Assembly: GCA_014730295.1 (NCBI GenBank)
Contig: WJIN01000001.1
Span: 1 to 21,761 of the forward strand
Direction: 5' to 3'
From: Promethearchaeota archaeon
Lineage (GTDB): Archaea; Asgardarchaeota; Lokiarchaeia; Sigynarchaeales; SOKP01
Length of the DNA stretch: 21,761 bases
The position numbers and the translations under genes are program-made. The notes under the pieces were generated by a model that saw nothing but the letters and a program-made list of their open reading frames with translations, ran no database searches and was not told the DNA's origin. Shown here piece after piece: positions 6,606 through 15,462 of the stretch (position 1 is its first letter; each line of letters opens with the position of its first letter).

Positions 6606-8330
6606 TTATTCGGAGAAATATTTCCAAGGTTTCTGCTTTTTTAGATTGTAACCTTTTTGAGCATATTCTCTTACCATGCGGTGCGTATTAAAATAGGCGG
6701 CTAGAGAAATGGCATTTTTGCACTTATATAACCACTCATCATGATTCATGTATGTTGGGATTATTTCATTTTCTAAAATATCATATATTTCTTTAGCATC
6801 CCGTTCCCAATCATTAAGTGTTTCATTTTCTCCATAATCCTCGGGAAATTTTCCGATTGCCCAGCCCGCATCGGGCTGTTTCCGAAAGCCTTCAATCCAC
6901 CATCCATCCAAGACGCTGAAATTGAGAACACCATTTAAAGCTGCCTTCATTCCGCTTGTTCCGCTAGCTTCTCTGTAGCGCTCTGGACAATTTAACCATA
7001 CATCTACACCGCTTACAAGCATATGAGCAAGATCCATGTTATAGTTTTCCATTAAAACCACTTTTACACCGTAGTTATCGTAGAGATACTCCCCTGCTTC
7101 AAAAATCTTTTTGATATAGTCTTTTCCCGCCTGATCCTTTGGATGAGCTTTTCCAGCAAAAATAAATTGAACTTCCCCTTTGCACATCTTTCCTAATCGA
7201 TCTAAATTATGAAAAATCAATATAGCTCTTTTATATGTGGCAAATCTACGTGCAAAACCGATGGTTATTAATTCTTCATCAAGGAGATTCCAAGAATGCC
7301 CTTTCTGATAACTAATTAAATTAAATTTATTTTCTATATGAGCATCGAATAATTCTAAATCGTCAATTTCTATCGCATTTGAGAGAACCTCTGGTTTCGA
7401 TTTCCAATTAGGCCATTTTCTATCGAATATTCGTTGGATTGGTTTTGACACCCAGAATGGAAGATGAATACCATTCGTAATTGCATCAATTTCATAATTT
7501 GGGAACATTTCTCTGGTAGTTTCTCCGTGTTTTTGAGCTACTGCATTGATATACCTTGAACAGTTCATTGCTAACAAAGTCATATTTAGTTCACCGCTTT
7601 CAGTTCCAAGCTCTAATAATTTTTTTGGGAATCTATCAACAAACACCTTATCTACCAAATCCTTTCCGAAACGATCATGTCCAGCGGGAACAGGTGTGTG
7701 AGTTGTAAAAGCTACTCTCTCCTTTACTTTATCAAGGTCCTCTCCCAAATTTTTATATAATTCTATAGTAGAAAAAGCCCCATGGCCTTCATTAATGTGA
7801 TAAGTTGTTATATTTTCATATCCTAAAGATTTCAGTAGTTTAACTCCACCAATGCCTAAAATCATTTCTTGAGCTATTCTATTCCATTTAGAGGTCGAGT
7901 CATAAAGGGATCCTGTTAATCTTTGCATCCAATCTTCATTTCCTTCCACCTCGGTGGTAAGTAAATATATCGGAATAACATGCCCAGATTGTCCGATCAT
8001 TTTGTAGAGCCATGCGGAAACTTTAATTTCACGATCTTCCAACATTATCGTGATAGGTTTTTCTACCTTATCAAATTCGTAGAAAAAACTCCATTCAATT
8101 TCCTTCTCTTTTTGCTCTCCTTTTTCATTAAATAATTGATAAAAATAACCAGAACTGTAACACAGGCAGATGCCGACCATTGGAATTTCTAAGTCTGCCG
8201 CGGAACGTACCGTATCTCCCGCTAACACGCCTAATCCGCCGCTATAGGTGGGGATATTACTGTCCATACCAATTTCCATTGAAATATATGCCACTCGGGT
8301 ATCATCAATCAAATCTTTGTTAATTTCCAT
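6606..8330 (-). CDS. glgP: Alpha-1,4-glucan (glycogen/maltodextrin) phosphorylase, short GT35 type
   Basis: The enzyme releases glucose 1-phosphate from the non-reducing end of alpha-1,4-glucans using phosphate and pyridoxal phosphate. Diagnostic segments appear in order: YSGGLGVLAGD (29-39), NEGHGAF (180-186), a THTPVPAGHDRF segment (210-221), GFARRFATYKR (358-368), FAGKAHP (391-397), and EASGTSGMKAALNG (454-467), in which K462 is the expected pyridoxal phosphate lysine. At 574 residues it matches the short archaeal and thermophile form rather than the ~800-residue E. coli or animal enzymes. The ATG at 8330 follows GAGAGAAT. It is transcribed alone or with the upstream MBL-fold gene (183-nt gap). 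It indicates storage-glucan use. Confidence 0.93.
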   Translation of the reverse strand: MEINKDLIDDTRVAYISMEIGMDSNIPTYSGGLGVLAGDTVRSAADLEIPMVGICLCYSSGYFYQLFNEKGEQKEKEIEWSFFYEFDKVEKPITIMLEDREIKVSAWLYKMIGQSGHVIPIYLLTTEVEGNEDWMQRLTGSLYDSTSKWNRIAQEMILGIGGVKLLKSLGYENITTYHINEGHGAFSTIELYKNLGEDLDKVKERVAFTTHTPVPAGHDRFGKDLVDKVFVDRFPKKLLELGTESGELNMTLLAMNCSRYINAVAQKHGETTREMFPNYEIDAITNGIHLPFWVSKPIQRIFDRKWPNWKSKPEVLSNAIEIDDLELFDAHIENKFNLISYQKGHSWNLLDEELITIGFARRFATYKRAILIFHNLDRLGKMCKGEVQFIFAGKAHPKDQAGKDYIKKIFEAGEYLYDNYGVKVVLMENYNMDLAHMLVSGVDVWLNCPERYREASGTSGMKAALNGVLNFSVLDGWWIEGFRKQPDAGWAIGKFPEDYGENETLNDWERDAKEIYDILENEIIPTYMNHDEWLYKCKNAISLAAYFNTHRMVREYAQKGYNLKKQKPWKYFSE

Positions 8331-8513
8331 ATTCTCTCAACTAGTTTTCTATATCTTGCTAAATGTTTTTTAACTAATTAACTTATTATCGATTTTGATA
8401 TTTATAAAAAAAATTTCTTATATAAATTATGATAGAATACATTAATCATTCCTTAGATCTTGTTTAAGATTCCTTGCTTCTGATCCATATGCTCGATTTT
8501 AGATTTTTTTCCT

Positions 8514-9146
8514 TTATATCTTAAGGGTTTTATTTTTTAAAATCTCCACTTGAATATCTGGAGCTTTCTGCTTTAAAAGTGCTTCGAAATCTTCTAATTT
8601 TTTATCCCAGTTGTGCATTGGTACCACAATTTCAGGTTCAATATCTATTGTGGCCTCAATTGCCTCTTGAAAATCCATAGTATAAGTTCCACCACATGGC
8701 AATAAAGCTACTGTAATATCTTTATGTAAGTGCTTCATTTCAGGGATTCTTTCTGTATCTCCCGCATGATATATTCTTTTGCCTTCAGCAATTACAATGA
8801 TTCCTGCCCATTCATTACTCTTAGGATGGGTACTTTTTCCTATAGTATAGGCAGGAACAAGTTGAATGCTAATACCATTAAAGTCTCGAACCTCCCCAAT
8901 CTTCATTCCTTTACCCTTGTATTTCTTCAACTTACTTGAAATCGATTCTGGACCAAGAACATTTGTATCTTCTTTTAAAACATTTTCAATAGCTGAATCA
9001 TCTAGATGATCATGATGACTATGGCTGCTTACGATAATATCTGCTTTATCTTCTCCGGGAGATATTTTATATGGGTCAAGATAAATGACTTTTCCGTTGT
9101 CGGTTTTTATTTTAAAACACGCATGAGTTATCCATTCGATTTCCAT
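8514..9146 (-). CDS. Metallo-beta-lactamase-fold hydrolase, UPF0173-like
   Basis: The 210-residue protein starts directly with the fold (WITHACFKI) and has the metal site SHSHHDHLD at residues 41-49, with H42, H44, D46 and H47. A second site is HAGDTE at 127-132 and a late histidine is H178 in VPMHNWD. This compact arrangement and length are those of the UPF0173/YtkL-like group of metal-dependent hydrolases, which lack the long lid domains of RNase Z or glyoxalase II. The substrate is unknown. ATG 9146 is the only plausible start. It lies on the same strand as the phosphorylase gene (183 nt) and the zinc-knuckle gene upstream (152 nt); the gaps make an operon uncertain. Confidence 0.88.
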   Translation of the reverse strand: MEIEWITHACFKIKTDNGKVIYLDPYKISPGEDKADIIVSSHSHHDHLDDSAIENVLKEDTNVLGPESISSKLKKYKGKGMKIGEVRDFNGISIQLVPAYTIGKSTHPKSNEWAGIIVIAEGKRIYHAGDTERIPEMKHLHKDITVALLPCGGTYTMDFQEAIEATIDIEPEIVVPMHNWDKKLEDFEALLKQKAPDIQVEILKNKTLKI

Positions 9147-9298
9147 TTAAGATTCACTAATTTTATTTTTAAGGATATATAATTTGTCATTTATCGAATA
9201 CTTATAAAAATTTTACTTAAAAAACAAAGAGAATTTATTTCATTACAATTTTCTACGAATTTCGATTTAAAAAAGAAAATATGCTTCGAATAGGTTTC

Positions 9299-9685
9299 CT
9301 AATCTTTCCTCGCAAATTCATTTATATCCAGATCTGGGTTTGGGAATTTAGATTTCTCTGACACTCCAAAGGTATCTGGATTTCCAATATCGATTTCCCT
9401 CATCCGTTTTTCAAACATTTTGTTCTTAAATTCGGGAATTTTCTTCGAGAACGGAGAGTTTGGAATAGAGTTTATTAATTTGAACCCCTCAAACGGTTCT
9501 TTATTCTTTGGCAACTTATACTTTAATGTATTCTTTTTTTGAACACTTGTTTTAAAATTGAGTGTTTCGGGTTTTAGGGGATTATTCCGTGGGTTTTTAG
9601 ATTCGATAAACTTTTTTGGAAGGGTATGACTTGTCATGCGGCAAATAGGACAATTTATTTCATCTAAACCATGAATACAAGGCAT
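9299..9685 (-). CDS. Small protein with N-terminal CxH...CxxC zinc knuckle
   Basis: The first 16 residues hold C3, H5, C12 and C15 in the pattern CIHGLDEINCPIC, a likely single zinc site. The remaining ~110 residues are polar, proline- and asparagine-rich, with scattered basic clusters (NPRNNPLKPET, KYKLPKNKEPFEGF), and look largely disordered with short linear motifs. I believe similar CxHGxxxxxCPIC N-termini recur in Asgard hypothetical proteins, but I cannot verify this here. A DNA, RNA or protein adaptor is possible; no function is assigned. ATG 9685 is at the exact start of the knuckle. The gene is divergent from the nucleotidyltransferase gene across 266 nt. Confidence 0.7.
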   Translation of the reverse strand: MPCIHGLDEINCPICRMTSHTLPKKFIESKNPRNNPLKPETLNFKTSVQKKNTLKYKLPKNKEPFEGFKLINSIPNSPFSKKIPEFKNKMFEKRMREIDIGNPDTFGVSEKSKFPNPDLDINEFARKD

Positions 9686-9930
9686 CTTTAATCTCTTTGA
9701 AAGAATAATTTCATATATTGAATTATGAGAATTAAAAGTATTTTAAAATCTTTGTTGTTATAAATTATGAAATGGCGCTAGCTATATGGGTATCTAAACA
9801 CTTTATTCAAGAGTAAAGTAAATAATTTAATTCCATAATTTTAAGTTAAATGAGGTTTTAATTTAGATCATATTATTTTAACAAGAGTTCACCTTTCACG
9901 TTCTCGGTTTTATATTTGTATTAAATAAAA

Positions 9931-9938
9931 AAGGAGAT
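9931..9938 (+). promoter_or_regulatory. Strong ribosome binding site with long spacing
   Basis: AAGGAGAT is a good match to the archaeal anti-Shine-Dalgarno complement, but its end is 13 bases from the ATG at 9952, longer than the usual 5-9. No alternative start codon lies between them. Confidence 0.6.
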
Positions 9939-9951
9939 AAATCAAAACACA

Positions 9952-11085
9952 ATGACAAAAGGACTTATTCTCTCTGGTGGTTGGGGTACGCGTCTTAGAC
10001 CTTTGACTTGCACCATTCCCAAAACGTTAATTCCTGTTGGAAATAAACCTGTTATAGAGCGTCAAATGGAGCTTTTAAAAAGCGCCGGGGTGAAAGAAAT
10101 CGTTTTAGCGGTGAGTGTTATGTCAGAGTTCCTAAAAAATTATTTTGGGGATGGAAAACGTCTTGGGATAAAAATCCATTATACAAATGAACAGAGCCCT
10201 ATGGGAACCGCTGGAGCCCTAAAATTGGCAGAGCCATTTCTTAAAGATGATAACTTTTTTATGCTAAACGGGGATGTAATTTTAAATTTCAATTTTAAGG
10301 AAATGCTACGGTATCACGAAGAATTTAATGGAATAGGAACCATTGCAAGTCGACAGGTGGAGGATCCTTCCAGGTATGGAGTGCTAATAATTAACGAAGA
10401 ATCTCAGAAAATATTACAATTTTTAGAAAAGGACGAATTTGATCCCGATAAACATGGAGAAGGTTCGATGCCCGTAAATGCTGGGGTATATATTCTAGAA
10501 CCCGAAGTATTTTCCCACATTGAGCCTCACAGAAAACTCTCTATTGAACGAGATATTTTTCCAAAACTAGCAGCTGCAAAGGATTTACATCATTATCCGA
10601 TCACGGGAATTTGGAAAGATATTGGTAAACCGTATGAGCTGTTAAATGGAAATATTCTTTTAATGAAGGATATTCTTGAAAAATCACCAAATTCAGAAAA
10701 TATTATAGAGAAGAATGCAGATATACACGACAGTGTTAAAATTTTTCCCCCCGTATCGATTGGGGAAAATACCGTGATAAGACAAGATTGCAGTATTGGT
10801 CCAGATGCAGTTATCGGGAATAATGTATATATTGAAAAAGGATGTTCCATAAGTGACTCATTAATCTATGATGAGGTCTATATCTCTAAAAACGTGAAAA
10901 TTAAGAATGCTATAATTGCTGATAATTGTCTCATCCGAAAAAACGTCAAATTAGAAGGAAATCAAGAGAACTTGGTTATCCTAGCCGACCATGTCCAAGT
11001 AAATGAGGGCGTCAAAATTATCGGTCCGAAGGATCGCTCCATTACGGTTTGTCATCATGAAGTCGTAAAAGAGCATATCGAATAG
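9952..11085 (+). CDS. GDP-mannose pyrophosphorylase-like nucleotidyltransferase (GMPPB-type)
   Basis: This protein should make an NDP-sugar, most likely GDP-mannose, from NTP and sugar 1-phosphate. The N-terminal domain has the signature GGWGTRLRPLT (9-19), PKTLIPVGNKP (23-33), PMGTAGAL (83-90), the metal-binding aspartate in LNGDV (D108), NAGVYIL (176-182) and WKDIGKP (221-227). Residues ~255-358 form a left-handed beta-helix of hexapeptide repeats (for example CSIGPDAVIG and VYIEKGC). The order and C-terminal layout resemble eukaryotic GMPPB more than bacterial ManC. Glucose-1-phosphate thymidylyl- or uridylyltransferase is the main alternative. The 3' end is one base from the convergent CYTH gene. 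It probably feeds glycan or N-glycosylation pathways. Confidence 0.85.
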   Translation: MTKGLILSGGWGTRLRPLTCTIPKTLIPVGNKPVIERQMELLKSAGVKEIVLAVSVMSEFLKNYFGDGKRLGIKIHYTNEQSPMGTAGALKLAEPFLKDDNFFMLNGDVILNFNFKEMLRYHEEFNGIGTIASRQVEDPSRYGVLIINEESQKILQFLEKDEFDPDKHGEGSMPVNAGVYILEPEVFSHIEPHRKLSIERDIFPKLAAAKDLHHYPITGIWKDIGKPYELLNGNILLMKDILEKSPNSENIIEKNADIHDSVKIFPPVSIGENTVIRQDCSIGPDAVIGNNVYIEKGCSISDSLIYDEVYISKNVKIKNAIIADNCLIRKNVKLEGNQENLVILADHVQVNEGVKIIGPKDRSITVCHHEVVKEHIE

Positions 11086-11086
11086 C

Positions 11087-11686
11087 TTAATTCATACTAC
11101 CTAATTTTTCCAAAATTAGCTCTAAATATGATTTTCTAATGGAATCCTTTTTTTCAATTTGGAACTTGCTTAGAAAATCAAAGAGAAGGTCTCTTGAAAG
11201 TTCAATTTGCCTACTTGATTCCGCCTGTATTTCTACTTCTATGAAATGGCTCTCCAATATTGGAATATAGTCAATTAAAGCTTCAATTTCTGCCCCCTCA
11301 TAATCGAAGTGATATAGATCCCGCTCTTTTTTAATTGTTAGGACCGCTCGAAATCCCAAGTTATCAAGGATTTTCTTAAGTTTTTCACCATCATCTATTA
11401 ATGTTTCTATTTCCTCTCTGGTTTTTGTTGAATTATCCAATTTTGCTCCTTTGTAGGTGAGATAATTATTTGTTTGTTTTTTACTTTCATTTTGCTTATC
11501 ATATTCCGTTGATTTTCGGATTCTCAATGCCTCATCTGTCTTTCTGAAATCTCTTAGTTTCTTCGGCATATTATAATATGTATCTTCATGGGATAAGGAA
11601 ATTATATATTTTCCGCCTTGTTCTTCAAAACGCTTTCTAATTTTTTGTGGATCAGATATTTGTACTTTAATCTCTACTTCAATCAT
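11087..11686 (-). CDS. CYTH-domain protein (class IV adenylate cyclase/thiamine triphosphatase-like)
   Basis: The N-terminus MIEVEIKV holds the ExExK signature (E3, E5, K7) that binds the triphosphate and metal in the CYTH tunnel fold. Later conserved-type segments are EDTYYNMP (34-41), ALRIRK, a YLTYKG strand, KTREEIE, an IKKERDLY strand, FIEVEIQ and a C-terminal KKDSIRKSYLELI. The 199-residue length suits archaeal CyaB-like proteins. CYTH members cleave triphosphates (thiamine triphosphate, inorganic triphosphate) or cyclise ATP; the sequence alone does not say which, and in archaea triphosphatase activity is the safer guess. It is convergent with the nucleotidyltransferase gene with a one-base gap. 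Confidence 0.85.
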   Translation of the reverse strand: MIEVEIKVQISDPQKIRKRFEEQGGKYIISLSHEDTYYNMPKKLRDFRKTDEALRIRKSTEYDKQNESKKQTNNYLTYKGAKLDNSTKTREEIETLIDDGEKLKKILDNLGFRAVLTIKKERDLYHFDYEGAEIEALIDYIPILESHFIEVEIQAESSRQIELSRDLLFDFLSKFQIEKKDSIRKSYLELILEKLGSMN

Positions 11687-11770
11687 ATACTCATACCATA
11701 TTGAATATTTATTTTAGAAGATGTTCTACTTATCTTAACAAGTGCTTTTGAAAATATTAATATTATTGAG

Positions 11771-12742
11771 TTGATACCTATCGCTGAATCAAGAGAAGAA
11801 ATCAAACGACTCGCGGAGGAATATGGATATTTACCCTATATGATTAAAAGATATGTGGATTTATTTGGAAAAACGGAAACCTTGAAACTGTTAGAAGCTA
11901 ATGAAAAATCGCCCCCTAAATGGATTCGAACCAATACCTTGAAAATCACTCCCGAAGAATTGAGATCGAGGTTGGGTGCAAAGGGATTTGTCTTAGAAAA
12001 GTCAGAATGGATTCCGTACGCCTTTAAAGTTATAAAGGAGCCCTTAAATATTGGATCTTTACATGAATATCTACAAGGGTATTATTATATCCAAGATATA
12101 GCCTCAATGTTACCCCCTCATTTTCTAAATCCAAAACCCGCAGATTTAGTTATTGATATGGCAGCCTCCCCAGGAGGTAAATCCACTCATCTCGCACAAT
12201 TGATGAAAAATAGAGGTTCTTTAATTCTTGTAGAAAAAAATAAGAAGAGGATTCCCGCACTCGAGATTAATATCCGCAGAATAGGAGTTTCAAATTCAAT
12301 TATTATTAATTTTGATTCTAGAAATCTTACAAAATTACATGTCAAAGCAGATAAAATCCTTCTTGATGCACCTTGCACAGGAGAGGGATTAATCCGGCAA
12401 GACCCTTCGAGGAAAAAAAGCAAAACATTTAAGGATATAACAATTATGACTAAAATTCAAGAACAATTACTCCTAGCTGGAGTTGATTCTCTAAAAAGCG
12501 GAGGGCAACTACTTTATAGCACATGTTCCATAGCACCTGAAGAGAATGAATTAATTATCAATAAAATCCTCAATGAGAAAAAAAATGTGGAAATACAGCA
12601 ATTAGAACAGATATTAGGTAATAAAGGTTTTACAACTATAAATAATGAAAAATTAAGTCACAAATTGAAATTTTCTCAAAGGTTTTATCCTCATATTCAT
12701 AATTCCATTGGATTTTATGTTTGTTTATTAATTAGGCATTGA
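11771..12742 (+). CDS. NOL1/NOP2/Sun-family RNA (cytosine-5) methyltransferase
   Basis: This is a SAM-dependent enzyme that methylates cytosine C5 in tRNA or rRNA. The 323-residue protein has the NOP2/Sun N-terminal helical segment (YGYLPYMIKRYVDLFG, 18-33; WIRTNT, 51-56), an IQDIASMLP motif (107-115), the SAM loop DMAASPGGKSTHLA (129-142), DAPCTGEG (199-206) with C202, and STCSIAPEENE (250-260) with the catalytic-type C252. Both cysteines expected for covalent catalysis and product release are present. There is no PUA domain, which suits the archaeal tRNA or rRNA enzymes of this size. The start is a TTG at 11771 without a clear ribosome binding site; the N-terminal family match argues it is near correct. 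The RNA target is unknown. Confidence 0.9.
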   Translation: MIPIAESREEIKRLAEEYGYLPYMIKRYVDLFGKTETLKLLEANEKSPPKWIRTNTLKITPEELRSRLGAKGFVLEKSEWIPYAFKVIKEPLNIGSLHEYLQGYYYIQDIASMLPPHFLNPKPADLVIDMAASPGGKSTHLAQLMKNRGSLILVEKNKKRIPALEINIRRIGVSNSIIINFDSRNLTKLHVKADKILLDAPCTGEGLIRQDPSRKKSKTFKDITIMTKIQEQLLLAGVDSLKSGGQLLYSTCSIAPEENELIINKILNEKKNVEIQQLEQILGNKGFTTINNEKLSHKLKFSQRFYPHIHNSIGFYVCLLIRH

Positions 12743-12794
12743 AAAATGTAGATTCTACTTCTTTATAACAGATTTCCAATAAGAAAATCCTCTA

Positions 12795-12983
12795 TTGGTT
12801 CTAATTTCCAAGCATCGGGATTACTGTAAAGAGAATATTTACTTCATTCTAAGATATTTGGAGTTTGAAGGATATAGAAAAAATGTTTTGGTAATGAATA
12901 ATTATGCAGAATTGGTTGGAATTATATATCACGATAATTTAAATGGCGATTTATTAATGGTTTCGATAATTCATAATCCTTAA
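12795..12983 (+). CDS. Possible small protein, 62 aa (low confidence)
   Basis: An open frame with TTG start follows the methyltransferase gene. It encodes a plausible soluble sequence containing FILRYLEFEGYRKN and a strand-rich LVGIIYHDNLNGDLLMVSII. A TAA lies in frame at 12780, which bounds the 5' end. No ribosome binding site, ATG or known family supports it. It could be a genuine small gene, a remnant, or chance in a 296-nt gap. Confidence 0.3.
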   Translation: MVLISKHRDYCKENIYFILRYLEFEGYRKNVLVMNNYAELVGIIYHDNLNGDLLMVSIIHNP

Positions 12984-13040
12984 ATATCCGAGAGTCATAA
13001 AGATTCTTTGAAATCTGATCACTTCCAAACTTTTTTAATT

Positions 13041-13046
13041 GGTGAT
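13041..13046 (+). promoter_or_regulatory. Ribosome binding site selecting a TTG start
   Basis: GGTGAT matches the end of the archaeal 16S complement (GGAGGTGATC) and lies four bases before TTG 13051. It favours that start over the in-frame TTG at 13039 and the GTG at 13042, which overlap the site itself. Confidence 0.6.
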
Positions 13047-13050
13047 AAAT

Positions 13051-14817
13051 TTGAATAAAAAAAATTATAAAATAACTATTCTTTTGATAATATCTATTTT
13101 AAGCACAAGTTTGCTAATATTCGGCAATGTTATTAGTGTTCGCGCGACTGATTTTGCACCAAAACCTGATCAACCGAACGAAGATTTCTCTTGGAATTTT
13201 ACTAAAGGAGATTTAATCGGTTTTGATTATCAGATGTTTATGAATGATACAGATATGAGTTTTATCTATATGAGTGAGATGGGAGGCCCCCAGATTTTTA
13301 ATATAACTGATTTCGGTTATACTAATATTTCAGGTTCATTTTATTATAACGTGAAAGCTAAGCAGGTATTCTATAACGCAAACAAATCGATAATAGAAGA
13401 AAATCCTATAGCTACAGAGGTTATGTTTTCTTGTATTAATTTCACTAACGGAGAAATGTATAGGAATTCTGATCAAATAGAAGGTTTTCTGCATGGAAAT
13501 ATAGGGATAAACTTTTTTATACCACACAATGGAACAGATTTAGCTCTGGAATGGTGTGCTTATGCACTAAATGAAACCACTTTTTCTGAAACTTTTTACA
13601 AAACAATGATTGAGATTAAAACAGAAACTAACGAAATTATATATACTAATAGTACGACAAATGATTATATTGCCTTAAAGTATTATGAAAATGGAACTCT
13701 AGAAAGCATGGAGATGTTTTCAGAAAATGGAACCTTATTTCCAATGCAAGGATTACCTCAAAACACGAACCTTACCTACAAGGTTGTCAGAACAAATGAT
13801 TTTAATCCCGTTGATGAAGTAGAGTGGGGAATAGACATAGGTGACATTTATATCTACAATTGGGATGATGAAATAAGGAAATTCGAAATTGTAGATCAAA
13901 TGGAAGAAACATTTGGTACGACATCAATATCAGAAGTTAGAGCAGATTCATGGATATTGAACGCTAGCTCCCAATGGGATCTTCTTTATAAAAATGGAAC
14001 AGTAGGCGCCGCGAATGAGTATATTTCTCTGCCAATGGGAAAGAATTATGATTATATAACTTTACCCATTGACAATAACTCTCAAAAAAATCTTATGAAA
14101 ATGGAAGACTATTTTATGATTTTTCCTGAAATAAGTGTAATAACGGAAGGTAATTCAGTAAAAATTATAAACGAAACGACAGGCGGATATATAATATCTC
14201 AATGGTCTAAAGAAGGTGTTATCACTCATCTGAAAACTGAACAATTACCTTTGCAACTATGGAATAATAATGTAACTTTATTAGCTAGTAATCCAGATAA
14301 TTTTGGAACTACCATAGTGGATGGAGAAGATAGCTTTCAGATTACGGATATAGGCACAGGACAAGATTTTGATATTGACGTCGATATTTCTGTATCAGAA
14401 ATCTCCCAAATGATGTATTCTGGCTCATCAAAAAACTCAGTCCATCTTAAATTAAATGAGGCACTACTCTTTTTAGATATAAGCTTAAATAAATCAGATA
14501 ATCTCAGTAATCTGAACCTTACAATTCATTATAATAATCAAAAATACGAAGACATCGAAGCTTGGTGGTTCAATCAATCTGCGGATGATGGATTTGGAAA
14601 ATGGGAGAAAATTAGCTATACGGACTTAGGAGATGGAACCATAACATTCTCTGTAGATCATTTATCACTTTTTAGTCTAAGCGGTTCTGAAATCGATCAA
14701 GCTCCAGATGGAGATGATACGCCCTATATCCCTTTTGGATACTATTTTCTGATATATTTAACAATAGCAACGATACTGGGTATTATTCATACTGCTCGCA
14801 AAAAAATAGAGCTTTAA
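13051..14817 (+). CDS. Large secreted, C-terminally membrane-anchored, sequon-rich surface protein
   Basis: The 588-residue product has a basic N-terminus (NKKNYK) and a hydrophobic segment ITILLIISILSTSLLIFG that acts as signal peptide or anchor. It has a long acidic, aromatic-rich, beta-type extracellular region and one C-terminal helix (YYFLIYLTIATILGII) followed by a basic ARKKIEL tail, so type I topology is expected. I count about 21 N-x-S/T sequons, which implies heavy N-glycosylation. The last extracellular part (about 490-555: AWWFNQSADDGFGKWEKI, then TFSVDHLSLFSLSG) resembles the beta-sandwich found before the anchor in archaeal PGF-pre-PGF-type surface proteins. No enzyme motif was seen. 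It is convergent with nip7 across a T-rich gap of 21 nt. Confidence 0.8.
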   Translation: MNKKNYKITILLIISILSTSLLIFGNVISVRATDFAPKPDQPNEDFSWNFTKGDLIGFDYQMFMNDTDMSFIYMSEMGGPQIFNITDFGYTNISGSFYYNVKAKQVFYNANKSIIEENPIATEVMFSCINFTNGEMYRNSDQIEGFLHGNIGINFFIPHNGTDLALEWCAYALNETTFSETFYKTMIEIKTETNEIIYTNSTTNDYIALKYYENGTLESMEMFSENGTLFPMQGLPQNTNLTYKVVRTNDFNPVDEVEWGIDIGDIYIYNWDDEIRKFEIVDQMEETFGTTSISEVRADSWILNASSQWDLLYKNGTVGAANEYISLPMGKNYDYITLPIDNNSQKNLMKMEDYFMIFPEISVITEGNSVKIINETTGGYIISQWSKEGVITHLKTEQLPLQLWNNNVTLLASNPDNFGTTIVDGEDSFQITDIGTGQDFDIDVDISVSEISQMMYSGSSKNSVHLKLNEALLFLDISLNKSDNLSNLNLTIHYNNQKYEDIEAWWFNQSADDGFGKWEKISYTDLGDGTITFSVDHLSLFSLSGSEIDQAPDGDDTPYIPFGYYFLIYLTIATILGIIHTARKKIEL

Positions 14818-14838
14818 ATTTTAAAATTTTTTATTTTT
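14818..14838. terminator. T-rich convergent 3' region
   Basis: Between the TAA of the surface protein gene and the end of nip7, the plus strand reads an A-then-T-rich stretch with runs of six and seven T (about 14827-14840). Oligo-T of this kind is the usual archaeal intrinsic termination signal for the plus-strand transcript. Confidence 0.4.
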
Positions 14839-15432
14839 TTATTGGTTTTGTCTTAGATAATAACCTTTATCGATGAGATTTTGTGCAATCAACGATTTGG
14901 AACTTAAACTCTCGAATTCACTAATATCTATTATCATCAATCCAATTGATAGAATTTCCTTAAATTCATTTATAAAGATCCCAATGTCCCCCATATTAAA
15001 GATTGGCATTGAATTCTGACTAGGAATCTCTATCATTGTTTTTTGAATATCATTTCCATACAATATTGCTTTTTCTCCCTTTTTATTAACGCGAATTTTT
15101 TTCTTTTCTATAAGCAAACCCTCTTTATCTAAAAATTCAACCCCCTCTAGACTTATAGAAAGAACACCTTGCTTTATAAAACCGAAATAAACACCTATAG
15201 ATGCGATCTTTGATTTAAATGATAATTTTTTGTACAAAGACACTATATTTTCAGAAACGAAAAAGATTTTTGGGAAAATAATCCTATCCTCTTCTTTTGA
15301 AATTAAAGCATAGAGGTTTGAAGTATTGGTATCAAGAAATTTTGTTGTTTCCTTCAAAATACCAGAAAGAGTTCCGAAAATGATTTTTCTTTCTGTTGCA
15401 TTAATTTTTCGAACAAGGGCGTCATATTCCAT
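14839..15432 (-). CDS. nip7: Nip7-like ribosome biogenesis protein (UPF0113/PUA)
   Basis: In eukaryotes Nip7 assists 60S subunit and pre-rRNA maturation; archaeal homologues bind RNA through a PUA domain. The 197-residue protein has a pre-PUA domain (about 1-100) with IFFVSENIVSLYKKL (56-70), then ASIGVYFGFIKQG (77-89), where human Nip7 has a VSLGTCFGKF-type segment. Residues ~108-195 are the PUA domain, including GEKAILYGNDI (119-129) against the FLYGNHV motif of human Nip7 and a GDIGIFI strand (148-154). Length is close to that of Nip7 (180). ATG 15432 lies 37 nt from the centre of a palindromic TATA element shared with vps22, which is transcribed the other way. Confidence 0.82.
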   Translation of the reverse strand: MEYDALVRKINATERKIIFGTLSGILKETTKFLDTNTSNLYALISKEEDRIIFPKIFFVSENIVSLYKKLSFKSKIASIGVYFGFIKQGVLSISLEGVEFLDKEGLLIEKKKIRVNKKGEKAILYGNDIQKTMIEIPSQNSMPIFNMGDIGIFINEFKEILSIGLMIIDISEFESLSSKSLIAQNLIDKGYYLRQNQ

Positions 15433-15462
15433 AATCGATGTAGTTAAATAAATAAACCAGTT

